From the IMG/VR virus record IMGVR_UViG_3300046000_009335, positions 1 through 46,041 of that record: DNA of 46,041 nucleotides; one strand, given 5' to 3'. The position numbers were made by a program, and so were the translations under genes. The number at the start of each line of letters is the position of its first letter. The first letter of the stretch is position 1. Shown one piece after another: positions 6,445-12,576 of the stretch. The notes beneath the pieces are model-generated. The model had not been told where the DNA came from. It did no database searches and worked only from the letters and a program-made list of their open reading frames with translations. This DNA is from a virus.

Positions 6445-6473
6445 TTGCAATTAGGTAGCGATCATGCGACAAT
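6445..6473 (+). promoter_or_regulatory. Candidate promoter of the HTH regulator gene
   Basis: TTGCAA (6445-6450), 17-bp spacer, GACAAT (6468-6473); both hexamers match 4 of 6. A short inverted repeat GACA-ATTC-TGTC overlaps the -10 and could be an autoregulatory operator. Confidence 0.4.
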
Positions 6474-6511
6474 TCTGTCACGGGAGACATCACAACACAG
6501 GAGGCAAAACG

Positions 6512-6880
6512 ATGGACGTCCGGGCCGATTACATGGCATGGAAGAAGAAAAACGGCTACAACCAGCATGAGGTTGCAGCGATACTGGAGTGCTCCAGGCC
6601 CGCGATTGCGAGCTTTGAATCTGGGCGCTCTCCGTACCCGCGTGGGGACACCCTGCTCAAGATGCTGGCGGTACTGTACCCAGAGTGGGATAGCGCCCAT
6701 ACGAGGCGCACAGACCACGTTTGTGTGGGTTGCAAGGGCACCGTACCAGGCCCCCAGCAGGGCGCAAAATACTGCATGCAGTGCGGCCTGCACTTCGGTA
6801 ATGGGTGCTCGAAGTGCGGGCATGTGAATCTCAAGGGGGCCAGGTTCTGCAACGATTGCGGCCATCAAAGCAAGGCTTGA
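6512..6880 (+). CDS. Cro/C1-type HTH regulator with double zinc ribbon, 122 aa
   Basis: ATG at 6512 follows a good ribosome site (CAGGAGGC). Residues about 8-55 (YMAWKKKNGYNQHEVAAILE, then SRPAIASFESGR) form a Cro/C1-family helix-turn-helix. The C-terminal half contains four CxxC knuckles (CVGC, CMQC, CSKC, CNDC), a double zinc ribbon like those of bacterial zinc-ribbon proteins. It is divergent from the early operon with operators on both sides, so it is the best candidate for the lysogeny/lysis regulator. The fusion of HTH and zinc ribbon is unusual for a phage repressor, which normally has a dimerising or self-cleaving C-terminus. Confidence 0.8.
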   Translation: MDVRADYMAWKKKNGYNQHEVAAILECSRPAIASFESGRSPYPRGDTLLKMLAVLYPEWDSAHTRRTDHVCVGCKGTVPGPQQGAKYCMQCGLHFGNGCSKCGHVNLKGARFCNDCGHQSKA

Positions 6881-6918
6881 CAACACGCACAGAGATGTGT
6901 ACTATGGGTCACATCTCT
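6877..6918 (+). promoter_or_regulatory. Promoter with 9-bp inverted-repeat operator upstream of integrase
   Basis: TTGACA (6877-6882) overlaps the regulator stop codon; a 17-bp spacer leads to TACTAT (6900-6905). A perfect inverted repeat AGAGATGTG (6891-6899) and CACATCTCT (6910-6918), centres two helical turns apart, straddles the -10. This is the classic layout of a repressed promoter. Confidence 0.75.
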
Positions 6919-7021
6919 GGCACCTCAATGTGTCTGGGACGATGAAATGGCGAGGGCGGCGTTGTGGTGGTGATGGGTGATGGGTACAACATATGGTACC
7001 TTCACTTGCTTCCACCCTTTA

Positions 7022-7069
7022 GGGCGATTAGCTCAGTTGGTTAGAGCACCTGTCTTACACACAGGGGGT
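7022..7069 (+). other. Truncated tRNA-Val sequence, probable phage attachment site (attP)
   Basis: The 48 bases match the 5' part of a bacterial tRNA-Val(TAC): acceptor GGGCGAT, D arm AGCTCAGTTGGTTAGAGC and anticodon arm CCTGT-CTTACAC-ACAGG. The T arm and 3' acceptor are missing (no ATCGCCC follows), so it is not a functional tRNA. It lies 63 bases before the integrase start, the usual place for an attP that carries tRNA identity. Exact core limits cannot be read without the host site. Confidence 0.7.
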
Positions 7070-7132
7070 GGTTCAACCGGCTCAGCATCTTCCGCGCCTC
7101 CCTCTCCTCAATGTGACCACAGGAGAGCCGCA

Positions 7133-8212
7133 ATGGACGTATATCGCAGGACAGAAAATGGCGTAGTGACCTACTACGCGAAGCTATTCTCGAATGGCAA
7201 GCTGGTGCGGAGGAGCACTGGCACAGGGAGCAAGCGCGAGGCCGTCATGCGCGCCCGGGCGATGCAGGCGGAGCTGGATGACCAGACAGCGCCCGTCACT
7301 GGCTCCATGACCCATGTCACCGCCTGGTCCATCTACGAGGGCTGGGCGAGCTCCAGGCGCAGGGCGAGGACGGTGGACAACTACCGCATCTTCTGGAACC
7401 AGTTCTGGCTCTGGGCACCCACCCAGAACCTCTACGCGGTGACCCCCGAGATGGCGCTGGCCTGGCGCACTAAGATGATGACCACGCCGTCCCGCTTCGG
7501 TCGTCCGCTTGCCGCACATTCCACCAACGACTACCTTCGGTGCATGAGCACAATCTACGCACAACTCGCCACGCTGGGCTACACAGGGACGAATCCATTT
7601 ACCGCCGAGCAGTGTCCTCGTGAAGCAACAGGCAAGCGCAGGCCCAGCTACTTGACCGCTGCTGAGGTCCAGGTGGCGATGGTCGCCGCCGAGAAGGTGG
7701 GCAGGGACACACACCTGTTCCTCGCGCTCGGAACCTATGCCGGCCTTCGGAAGGGCGAGCTGCTCAACCTGCGTTGGCGTGACGTGGACTGGGACCGCGC
7801 CGGCGATGATGGCGTTCCTATCGGCTGTCTCTACGTGTGGGGCACTGAGGGCCATCAGGTCAAGACTGCGGCCTCGAGTGCCGTAGTGCCCCTACATCCT
7901 GCGCTCAAAGAGCTCCTGAGTCACTACAGGCCCATTCACCTGGACCTGGACGACTACATCGTGCGGCCTGATGTCACTATGCGGAGGCTGAGCGGGTACA
8001 GGTGGGATCCGCGCAAAAGCCTGTCAATCGTAGGCGCTGCTGTGGGCAGGCGCATCAATCCACACATGCTCCGTCACACATTTGCATCACTGCTCGCCCA
8101 GAAGGGGGTCAGCCTCTATAAGATATCCGCCTGGCTTCGCCATGAGAACATCTCCACCACTGAGGTCTACGCCCACTTGTGCCCCGTAGACTCCGAAATC
8201 TCCCGACTGTAA
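7133..8212 (+). CDS. int: Tyrosine-recombinase integrase, 359 aa
   Basis: ATG at 7133 has ribosome site AGGAGAG; the frame is open upstream but only through the tRNA fragment. Residues about 50-165 form the SAM-like core-binding domain. The catalytic domain shows Arg in GLRKGELL (about 206), HMLRHTF (His311, Arg314), WLRHEN (His337) and the nucleophile in TTEVYAH (Tyr346), all expected residues. It should integrate the phage at a host tRNA-Val gene, given the adjacent tRNA fragment. Expression is probably controlled by the operator-bearing promoter at 6877-6918. No excisionase is recognisable nearby. Confidence 0.92.
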   Translation: MDVYRRTENGVVTYYAKLFSNGKLVRRSTGTGSKREAVMRARAMQAELDDQTAPVTGSMTHVTAWSIYEGWASSRRRARTVDNYRIFWNQFWLWAPTQNLYAVTPEMALAWRTKMMTTPSRFGRPLAAHSTNDYLRCMSTIYAQLATLGYTGTNPFTAEQCPREATGKRRPSYLTAAEVQVAMVAAEKVGRDTHLFLALGTYAGLRKGELLNLRWRDVDWDRAGDDGVPIGCLYVWGTEGHQVKTAASSAVVPLHPALKELLSHYRPIHLDLDDYIVRPDVTMRRLSGYRWDPRKSLSIVGAAVGRRINPHMLRHTFASLLAQKGVSLYKISAWLRHENISTTEVYAHLCPVDSEISRL

Positions 8213-8231
8213 GTGACGATTAGTTAACATA

Positions 8232-8261
8232 TTGACAAATTGTTGTCGTTGTGTGTATTGT
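8232..8261 (+). promoter_or_regulatory. Candidate promoter for the 95-aa orphan gene
   Basis: TTGACA (8232-8237), 18-bp spacer, TATTGT (8256-8261). An inverted repeat GACAA-ATTG-TTGTC overlaps the -35 and resembles the GACA-N4-TGTC repeat at the regulator promoter, suggesting a shared regulator. Confidence 0.55.
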
Positions 8262-8295
8262 GTCTTTGGGGGAAGAAGTTCACCGGGAGAAATCT

Positions 8296-8583
8296 ATGGG
8301 ATTGCGTGAATTGGCAGAAACTGAGTACAAAGATGGAATTCCGACATGGCGGAAGGAGATCTTCGAGAGGCTGAAGTTGTGGGGGGGGATTGGCAAGGTC
8401 GCCTACGTTGCGGACTTTGAGGCGCGGGTGTTGACGATAGACGGGCTGGTCTTCGAGTTGCCGGCCAACCACACCAGGAGGCCACCCAGCGCGTTGTGGG
8501 TGTGTTCGCTCCACGAGGATGGCACCAGCAGTTCTCTGGGTGAGATATGCAGCCTCTGGGAGCTGGGTGAGGCGTTACTGTAG
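8296..8583 (+). CDS. Hypothetical protein, 95 aa
   Basis: ATG at 8296 (MGLRELAETEYKDGIPTW) follows the ribosome site GGGAGAAATCT; a longer frame upstream lacks one. The gene has its own promoter and is followed directly by an intrinsic terminator, so it is a single-gene transcription unit of the kind seen for lysogenic-conversion genes (morons). The protein is soluble, with a mixed alpha/beta pattern (KVAYVADFEARVLTIDGLVFEL). No family recognised. Confidence 0.7.
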   Translation: MGLRELAETEYKDGIPTWRKEIFERLKLWGGIGKVAYVADFEARVLTIDGLVFELPANHTRRPPSALWVCSLHEDGTSSSLGEICSLWELGEALL

Positions 8584-8595
8584 GAGTGATAGGCA

Positions 8596-8626
8596 AGCCC
8601 CTCGAGAGAGCATCTCGGGGGGCTTT
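8596..8626 (+). terminator. Intrinsic terminator after the 95-aa gene
   Basis: AGCCCCTCGAGA (8596-8607) pairs with 8613-8624 over 12 bp with one G-U, 5-base loop, followed by a short T-run. It closes the rightward regulator/integrase region. Confidence 0.8.
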
Positions 8627-8629
8627 GTC

Positions 8630-8668
8630 GTGGGTGCTTGTTTACGGGTGTAGTGGGTGCTTGTTTAC
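8630..8668. repeat. Two 16-bp direct repeats, 23-bp period
   Basis: GTGGGTGCTTGTTTAC occurs at 8630-8645 and again at 8653-8668. The spacing of about two helical turns is iteron- or operator-like. They lie just outside the left boundary repeat of the accessory module. Confidence 0.75.
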
Positions 8669-8717
8669 CACAGGCGCGGCCCGGCACCGGCGGGCGCGGC
8701 GCGGTGGGCGGGGTGGT

Positions 8718-8758
8718 CGGCGTGCGTCGATACCTAGCCCGGCTTTGCTTTGGAGTTC
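8718..8758 (+). repeat. Left boundary inverted repeat of accessory module
   Basis: 41 bp beginning CGGCGTGCGTCGATACCTAG match the reverse complement of 12148-12190 with a 2-base gap and about 7 substitutions. A further partial copy follows at about 8763-8795 (GCTATGC-TTTGAAGTTC-TAGGTAT), and TCGATACCTAG/CTAGGTATCGA form a local inverted repeat. Together the two outer copies enclose the leftward module like terminal inverted repeats. Confidence 0.65.
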
Positions 8759-9047
8759 TAGGTATCGATATGCTATGCTTTGAAGTTCTAGGTATGTCAG
8801 CGGGGCGGCGCGTTTGGGCGGGGGCTCGCGGTCGGGGTGGGAAGTCGGGCGGCGCGTTGGTGCTGGGTGCTGGGTTCCGTCTCGGTGCTGGGCGCAAGCT
8901 GGGCGGGCGGCGTCTCGTGGTGCCTGGCGTTAAGCTCCGGGCGGGGTCGATATCGGGGCGGGTCTATACCTTGCCTGCCTGGCGTTTGTTCCTCTGGGGT
9001 CAACGTGGGCGGTCGATATCGGGGGCGGCGTGCCTGGATATGATAAA

Positions 9048-9073
9048 TCCCGCAAGCTGGGCGGCTTGCGGGA
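9048..9073 (-). terminator. Intrinsic terminator of the accessory module
   Basis: On the minus strand TCCCGCAAGC pairs perfectly with GCTTGCGGGA around a 6-base loop and is followed by TTTATC. It lies 31 bases past the last module gene. Confidence 0.8.
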
Positions 9074-9104
9074 CTGTGAAGGGGGGGGCGGTGTGGGCGG
9101 TCGG

Positions 9105-9332
9105 TTACTCCAAGCTATTGCAGGTCAAGCAATCAAGGGCGGCGGTGATTTGTCGCCATGCGGTATCAATGCGGCGGACGGTTTCAAGGTTGGGTGCCTG
9201 GCGTTGCTCCTCGTCAATCCGGGCGTTGACTAAGTAAGCTGCCTCCGTGTCTAGAAGGCTGAGGGCGGCGCCGTAACGGTTCCGGCGGTCTCGGGCGGCT
9301 TCCTGGCGGGCGGTCTCGTTGGGGTCTAACAT
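9105..9332 (-). CDS. Small helical hypothetical protein, 75 aa
   Basis: ATG at 9332 (MLDPNETARQEAARDRR) is preceded by AAGGAG at 9 bases; a TTG further upstream overlaps the previous gene but has no ribosome site. The product is Ala/Arg/Glu-rich and predicted wholly helical. It is the last gene before the module terminator. No family recognised. Confidence 0.65.
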   Translation of the reverse strand: MLDPNETARQEAARDRRNRYGAALSLLDTEAAYLVNARIDEEQRQAPNLETVRRIDTAWRQITAALDCLTCNSLE

Positions 9333-9345
9333 GCGGGAGAGCTCC

Positions 9346-9633
9346 TTAGATAGCAAAACGCGGGGCTTTGCGGGGTTTGGGTTGTAGTGGGTGCGGGCGG
9401 TGATCGTCTGCTGACGGGTCGGTGAGCGTCTCGGGGGTGATATATACGCGGTGGAACTGGTACAGGAACGCGGCGGCGGTGTTATAGGCTGTCAAGCGGG
9501 CGCTGTCGTCTTCTCGGGTCAATCCGGGTCTGTCCTGGATAATGGCAAGCCACAATCGGGCGGCTATCTGGGCGGGGGTCTCTTCGGGGCTGGGCTTAAC
9601 GGTGGCAAGCTTTCTACAGGTGAATACGTTCAT
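9346..9633 (-). CDS. Hypothetical protein, 95 aa
   Basis: Start MNVFTCRKLATVKP at 9633 overlaps the stop of the upstream gene (ATGA at 9630-9633). The middle (AARLWLAIIQDRPGLTREDD, AYNTAAAFLYQF) is helical, and the tail is Pro/Arg/Lys-rich. No family recognised; translational coupling to the cysteine-motif gene suggests linked function. Confidence 0.65.
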   Translation of the reverse strand: MNVFTCRKLATVKPSPEETPAQIAARLWLAIIQDRPGLTREDDSARLTAYNTAAAFLYQFHRVYITPETLTDPSADDHRPHPLQPKPRKAPRFAI

Positions 9634-10439
9634 GCTGCTTTTGCTCCTACTGCGTTCCGGGCTCCTGTGCCATGCGCCACGATTGCGATACTCTTCGCGT
9701 TGAGGGTATTTCCGGCGCACAATCCACACCGGGCGCAAGTCGTCTTGTAATTCATCTCCTTTGAAGCGGGGCAAAGAATTTCTGCGGGGGTCAGTTCGTC
9801 AGTGCGGGCGATAACCCTAAACGTGCGGGCTCCGTCCTTCCAGGCGTCCATTGCTTCGGGCAAGTCCTGCACGCTGCGCATATACAAGGCGGCGTCAAAG
9901 CTGGATCCAAGCGTAAGTGCTTGGTGGGAGTAGGCTGTATGGCCAGTACAATCGGCCAACAGGTTGTCCCAAACATGGCGGGGGACGGCGGCGCCATCGC
10001 CATAGGTGCCGATCCTAACTTCTCGACCGGCACCGGCGGCGCGTATAAGGTCGGGGGCGTTGCTGTAATCGGGGTATTGATGCCGGCGGAGTGCTTTGTA
10101 GACTGCGAGGGGGCCGTGTATCAGGGCGACATAGCAGCCGCGATCGTCTGCATACCCTGAGTCGTTGTCGTTCGGGGTTCCTTTCTGGGGGCACGTTCCG
10201 CAGATTCCAAAATCGAGGCCTGTGCGGTTGGCGGTTATGGGGTCAGCGTCTCGCCTAATGATATAGGTTTGCACGGTGTCGGCGGTCTTGGTGTTGGTCG
10301 TGTGGTGAAGGGCGATAACGGCGATCGGGCTTCCGTCCAATAGTGAGGGGCCGTTGTAGATAATGAGGCCTGTGGGTTTCTTCGGGCGGCGCCTGGCTAA
10401 ATAGGCGGCTTGCATGATGTGGAAGGGGGCTGATAACAT
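9630..10439 (-). CDS. Conserved-type phage protein with two Cys clusters, 269 aa
   Basis: ATG at 10439 follows AAGGAAATCAA. The sequence has the layout of a phage/plasmid hypothetical family I recall: an N-terminal YNGPSLLDGSPIAVIAL segment, CGTCPQKG and a later DDRGCYV, HGPLAVYKAL, then RIGTYGDGAAVP...W, TAYSHQ, ARTFRVI, and a C-terminal CPAS...CARCGLC cluster. The conserved cysteines (at least six) suggest a zinc or iron-sulfur site. Its biochemical role is not known to me. It is the central gene of the accessory module. Confidence 0.7.
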   Translation of the reverse strand: MLSAPFHIMQAAYLARRRPKKPTGLIIYNGPSLLDGSPIAVIALHHTTNTKTADTVQTYIIRRDADPITANRTGLDFGICGTCPQKGTPNDNDSGYADDRGCYVALIHGPLAVYKALRRHQYPDYSNAPDLIRAAGAGREVRIGTYGDGAAVPRHVWDNLLADCTGHTAYSHQALTLGSSFDAALYMRSVQDLPEAMDAWKDGARTFRVIARTDELTPAEILCPASKEMNYKTTCARCGLCAGNTLNAKSIAIVAHGTGARNAVGAKAA

Positions 10440-10472
10440 TTGATTTCCTTAAGCGGTGGCGGTGGAGGTGAA

Positions 10473-10504
10473 GGACGGGCCCTGCCTGCAAGCGGGGCCC
10501 GTCC
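10473..10504. other. 10-bp perfect stem-loop in the 10439/10515 intergenic gap
   Basis: GGACGGGCCC (10473-10482) pairs perfectly with 10495-10504 around a 12-base loop. It lies between two module genes with no U-run on the minus strand, so it may attenuate or stabilise the mRNA rather than terminate. Confidence 0.55.
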
Positions 10505-10514
10505 TGGTGGTGGG

Positions 10515-11168
10515 TTAGGATTTGGGTCGAATGACAACATAATCAGCGCGGGGCTGTCCTGCGCGGGTCTCGGTGACATTGGGGCAGGTGTGGCAGGTGG
10601 CATGCTCGGGGCCGTCCTGGATAGACGGGCACAAGGGGGCGCCAATTTTGCACAGGGGGCTCTGGGCGTCAATCATTCCAGCGCGTAACAGGGCGGCGCG
10701 TTTGCTGTCCTTCGGGAATAGGGGGAAGAAAAAAGCGCAAAATACCGGCTTAATGTGTCGGGTCAGTTTGGCGATACAAGCGGGGGTTCCGTGATATTCA
10801 GGGTCGGGTCCGTGCTCGTGGTAGGCTTTGGCAAGCTGGCGCGCCTGGCGATAGTTGAGGGCGATCGGGCTGGTGCTTGCTCCAAGTCCTGATGGCAAGT
10901 GGGTGATCTTCCATCCGTGTCCAGTGGGCTCGCCGGCTTTGAGCGTGCGGTGAACGGCATAGTTGCCGATTGCGATGGCGTCAAATGGGGCGGGGGCAAG
11001 GTGCTTGGGGTTCTCCATGCGCACCCGAACAATGCACGGGGCGAACTTGTCCCGGGTGCGGTCGTGGTAGTAGGGGGCGTCAAGATAGCGGTCTTCGTGT
11101 GCCTGGCGTTCGGCCAATCCGGGATTAAGCAAAGGGAGAGGGGCGGGGTCGTCGTCGTGGTAGTACAT
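10515..11168 (-). CDS. Hypothetical protein with C-terminal Cys motif, 217 aa
   Basis: ATG at 11168 follows AAGGAG with 8-base spacing. Residues 1-40 are His/Asp/Tyr-rich (YYHDDD, YLDAPYYHDRTRDK). A middle region (SPIALNYRQARQLAKAYHEHGPD) looks helical, and the C-terminus has four or more cysteines (CKIGAPLCPS, CHTCP). I recognise no family. The shared Cys-x2-C-P style with the downstream 269-residue protein, and their adjacency, suggest they act together. Confidence 0.65.
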   Translation of the reverse strand: MYYHDDDPAPLPLLNPGLAERQAHEDRYLDAPYYHDRTRDKFAPCIVRVRMENPKHLAPAPFDAIAIGNYAVHRTLKAGEPTGHGWKITHLPSGLGASTSPIALNYRQARQLAKAYHEHGPDPEYHGTPACIAKLTRHIKPVFCAFFFPLFPKDSKRAALLRAGMIDAQSPLCKIGAPLCPSIQDGPEHATCHTCPNVTETRAGQPRADYVVIRPKS

Positions 11169-11204
11169 TGGGTGTGCTCCTTGTGAAGGGTGAAGGGTGA
11201 AGGG

Positions 11205-11420
11205 TTAACGGTAGTGGCCGTCATTGCAAAGGGTGAGGGGGCGTCTGGAGTCGTCGCTATATCCAACCACTTGGTAAAGGGTGGTTGGGCTCCAAAGATT
11301 GCAATAAGAGACAATCTCAACCTGGCTGAATGTCCAGCGGCACTGTTTAAAGGTCTGAAGGCGGGCAAGCCTGGCGTCTCGGGGGTCTTCAAAGTAGGCG
11401 GCGTCGTTGGTGGTTGGCAT
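11205..11420 (-). CDS. Hypothetical protein, 71 aa
   Basis: ATG at 11420 has ribosome site GGAG 8 bases upstream. The product (MPTTNDAAYFEDPRDARLAR, then WTFSQVEIVSYCNLWSP) is small and soluble. No family recognised. Second gene of the module. Confidence 0.6.
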   Translation of the reverse strand: MPTTNDAAYFEDPRDARLARLQTFKQCRWTFSQVEIVSYCNLWSPTTLYQVVGYSDDSRRPLTLCNDGHYR

Positions 11421-11421
11421 C

Positions 11422-11562
11422 TTATTTACTCCAAAACGTTGAACGGCGGGGGGGCTGGTGCACTTTGCGGCGGTCGATAAGCTCTAACACGATGGTCAGC
11501 AAGATGCCGGACAGGGCGCAAGCGGTTAGGAATAGGGTCAGCTCTAATTGGTCGGGTGTCAT
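11422..11562 (-). CDS. Small membrane protein, 46 aa
   Basis: ATG at 11562 follows AAGGAG with 8-base spacing and ends 2 bases before the next gene. The product (MTPDQLELTLFLTACALSGI...) has one membrane segment of about 22 residues and a short basic tail (IDRRKVHQPPRR). First gene of the accessory module. Function unknown. Confidence 0.65.
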   Translation of the reverse strand: MTPDQLELTLFLTACALSGILLTIVLELIDRRKVHQPPRRSTFWSK

Positions 11563-11757
11563 TTGGTGGGCTCCTTCGTGGTGGTGGTGTGCCTGGCGTC
11601 TCGGGTTTGATGGGTCGTGCGGTGCTCTGGGCGGTGCTCGGGGTCCATTGCTGCCATGATTCGCCATGCGGGGGGGTGTGGTGCCTGCCTGCTTCGTCCT
11701 TCTCATTTCTTAGGCTCGTGTCTTGTCTGATGCAAGGGGGGGCAAACTAACGGGAGA

Positions 11758-11792
11758 AGGTAGGGGCGACCTAGTAGCAGGTGGGGCGACCT
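11758..11792. promoter_or_regulatory. Two AGGT-N6/7-ACCT operator-like sites
   Basis: AGGT-N7-ACCT at 11758-11772 and AGGT-N6-ACCT at 11779-11792, embedded in direct repeats (GGGGCGACCTA), 40-70 bases downstream of the module promoter. The regular spacing of about 21 bp suggests cooperative binding of a repressor. Confidence 0.5.
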
Positions 11793-11830
11793 ATTCAATT
11801 TGTGCGGCGGCTGGTGCCTGCCTTGTCACA

Positions 11831-11859
11831 ATGGTAGCAGGTGCGCGGGGTGCTGTCAA
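11831..11859 (-). promoter_or_regulatory. Promoter of the accessory module
   Basis: On the minus strand TTGACA (11859-11854), 17-bp spacer, TACCAT (11836-11831). It is the only strong promoter pointing into the six leftward genes, which end at the terminator 9048-9073. Confidence 0.75.
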
Positions 11860-12544
11860 GGGAAAAAGTGAGGGGGTGGGTGCACTTTGTTACCGTTTCA
11901 CCGGCAGTGCACATCATATGCATGCGCTAAGTCCTTACATGTATAGACTTACGTCGGCTCAGCTCACTTTCAATGTTAGCTGCTCGGCTGTCCAGCCTGG
12001 CACACCTAATAACATGACACCGGGCACATTGACACCGGCAAGCCTGGCGGAAGGGCTGTATTTATTGGGGTTTCTCGCATGGGTGCACATGTTGTGATAA
12101 CAGGTGATGGGCTCCAGGAGGGGGGTAGATCGGTCTGTCTATGCATTGAAGTTCAAGGCATAGCCAGGCTGGGTATCGACACACCCGCCGGCCATCGAAG
12201 GGGGGCGTCAGGGGGCCAGGCGTGCGCGGATGTAATGTACACTTCCCTTCGCTGTCCTCCCCACTTTTCGAGTTTGCGCAAACCCTTGCGCCGTAAGCAC
12301 TTACGCCTCCTCGCCCCCCACCTACGCCCACTGCGCTCTCCTGCACTCCATCCAGGCTGCAACCCCCAGCGCTGACGCCTCATCCGCGCTGCCGTCCCTG
12401 CCCCGAGCCGAGACTTCTCCGCCCCACCCCCACAAGCCCCCACCCAGAGCTTTCGACGCCTTAGAATCGATCCTGTGAGGCGTGCTGTGCTCCCTGAAAA
12501 AATTCTCCAAAAAAATTCCAGCTACATCGGTATCCCGGTTCAAC
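11860..12544. other. 685-bp non-coding interval with palindromes and strand-composition switch
   Basis: No supported gene. It contains GTGCACT/AGTGCAC (11880-11886/11906-11912), the right boundary repeat, TTTGCGCAAA (12273-12282) and CGTAAG-CA-CTTACG (12292-12305), which adjoins a C-rich plus strand at about 12240-12450. The plus strand is G-rich to the left and C-rich to the right, a skew change of the kind seen at origins. An origin is possible but unproven. Confidence 0.5.
12148..12190 (-). repeat. Right boundary inverted repeat of accessory module
   Basis: 43 bp whose reverse complement begins CGGCGGGTGTGTCGATACCC match 8718-8758. It also holds a local palindrome TTGAA-G-TTCAA inside CTATGC...GCATAG (about 12139-12164). 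Differences from the left copy are mostly transitions. Confidence 0.65.
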
Positions 12545-12573
12545 TTGACATCTGCACACTTTTTGTGTATAAT
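12545..12573 (+). promoter_or_regulatory. Perfect-consensus sigma70 promoter of the late operon
   Basis: TTGACA (12545-12550), 17-bp spacer, TATAAT (12568-12573): both hexamers and spacing are ideal. The spacer carries ACAC-TTTTT-GTGT, a possible operator. A promoter this strong on the late genes of a temperate phage implies control by a repressor or by events in the leader. Confidence 0.85.
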
Positions 12574-12576
12574 CGA

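Larger units (their letters stand above)
8627..9047. other. Non-coding, repeat-rich interval
   Basis: No supported gene. It contains the direct repeats at 8630-8668, the boundary repeat at 8718-8758, and a GGTCGATATCGGGG direct repeat pair at about 8945-8958 and 9010-9023, each centred on the palindrome CGATATCG. The plus strand is very G-rich. Open frames here lack ribosome sites and are Pro/Arg/Gly-rich, as expected from composition alone. Confidence 0.6.

Noticed and set aside
7022-7090. Complete tRNA-Val gene
   Set aside because: The T arm and 3' acceptor strand are absent (no ATCGCCC), so it is a truncated copy, reported as probable attP.
8797-9003. 68-aa Pro/Arg-rich minus-strand gene downstream of the module terminator
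   Set aside because: No ribosome site, past the terminator, composition-driven sequence.
12322-12543. 73-aa minus-strand gene in the intergenic interval
   Set aside because: No ribosome site or promoter, Gly/Arg-rich sequence consistent with C-rich opposite strand.
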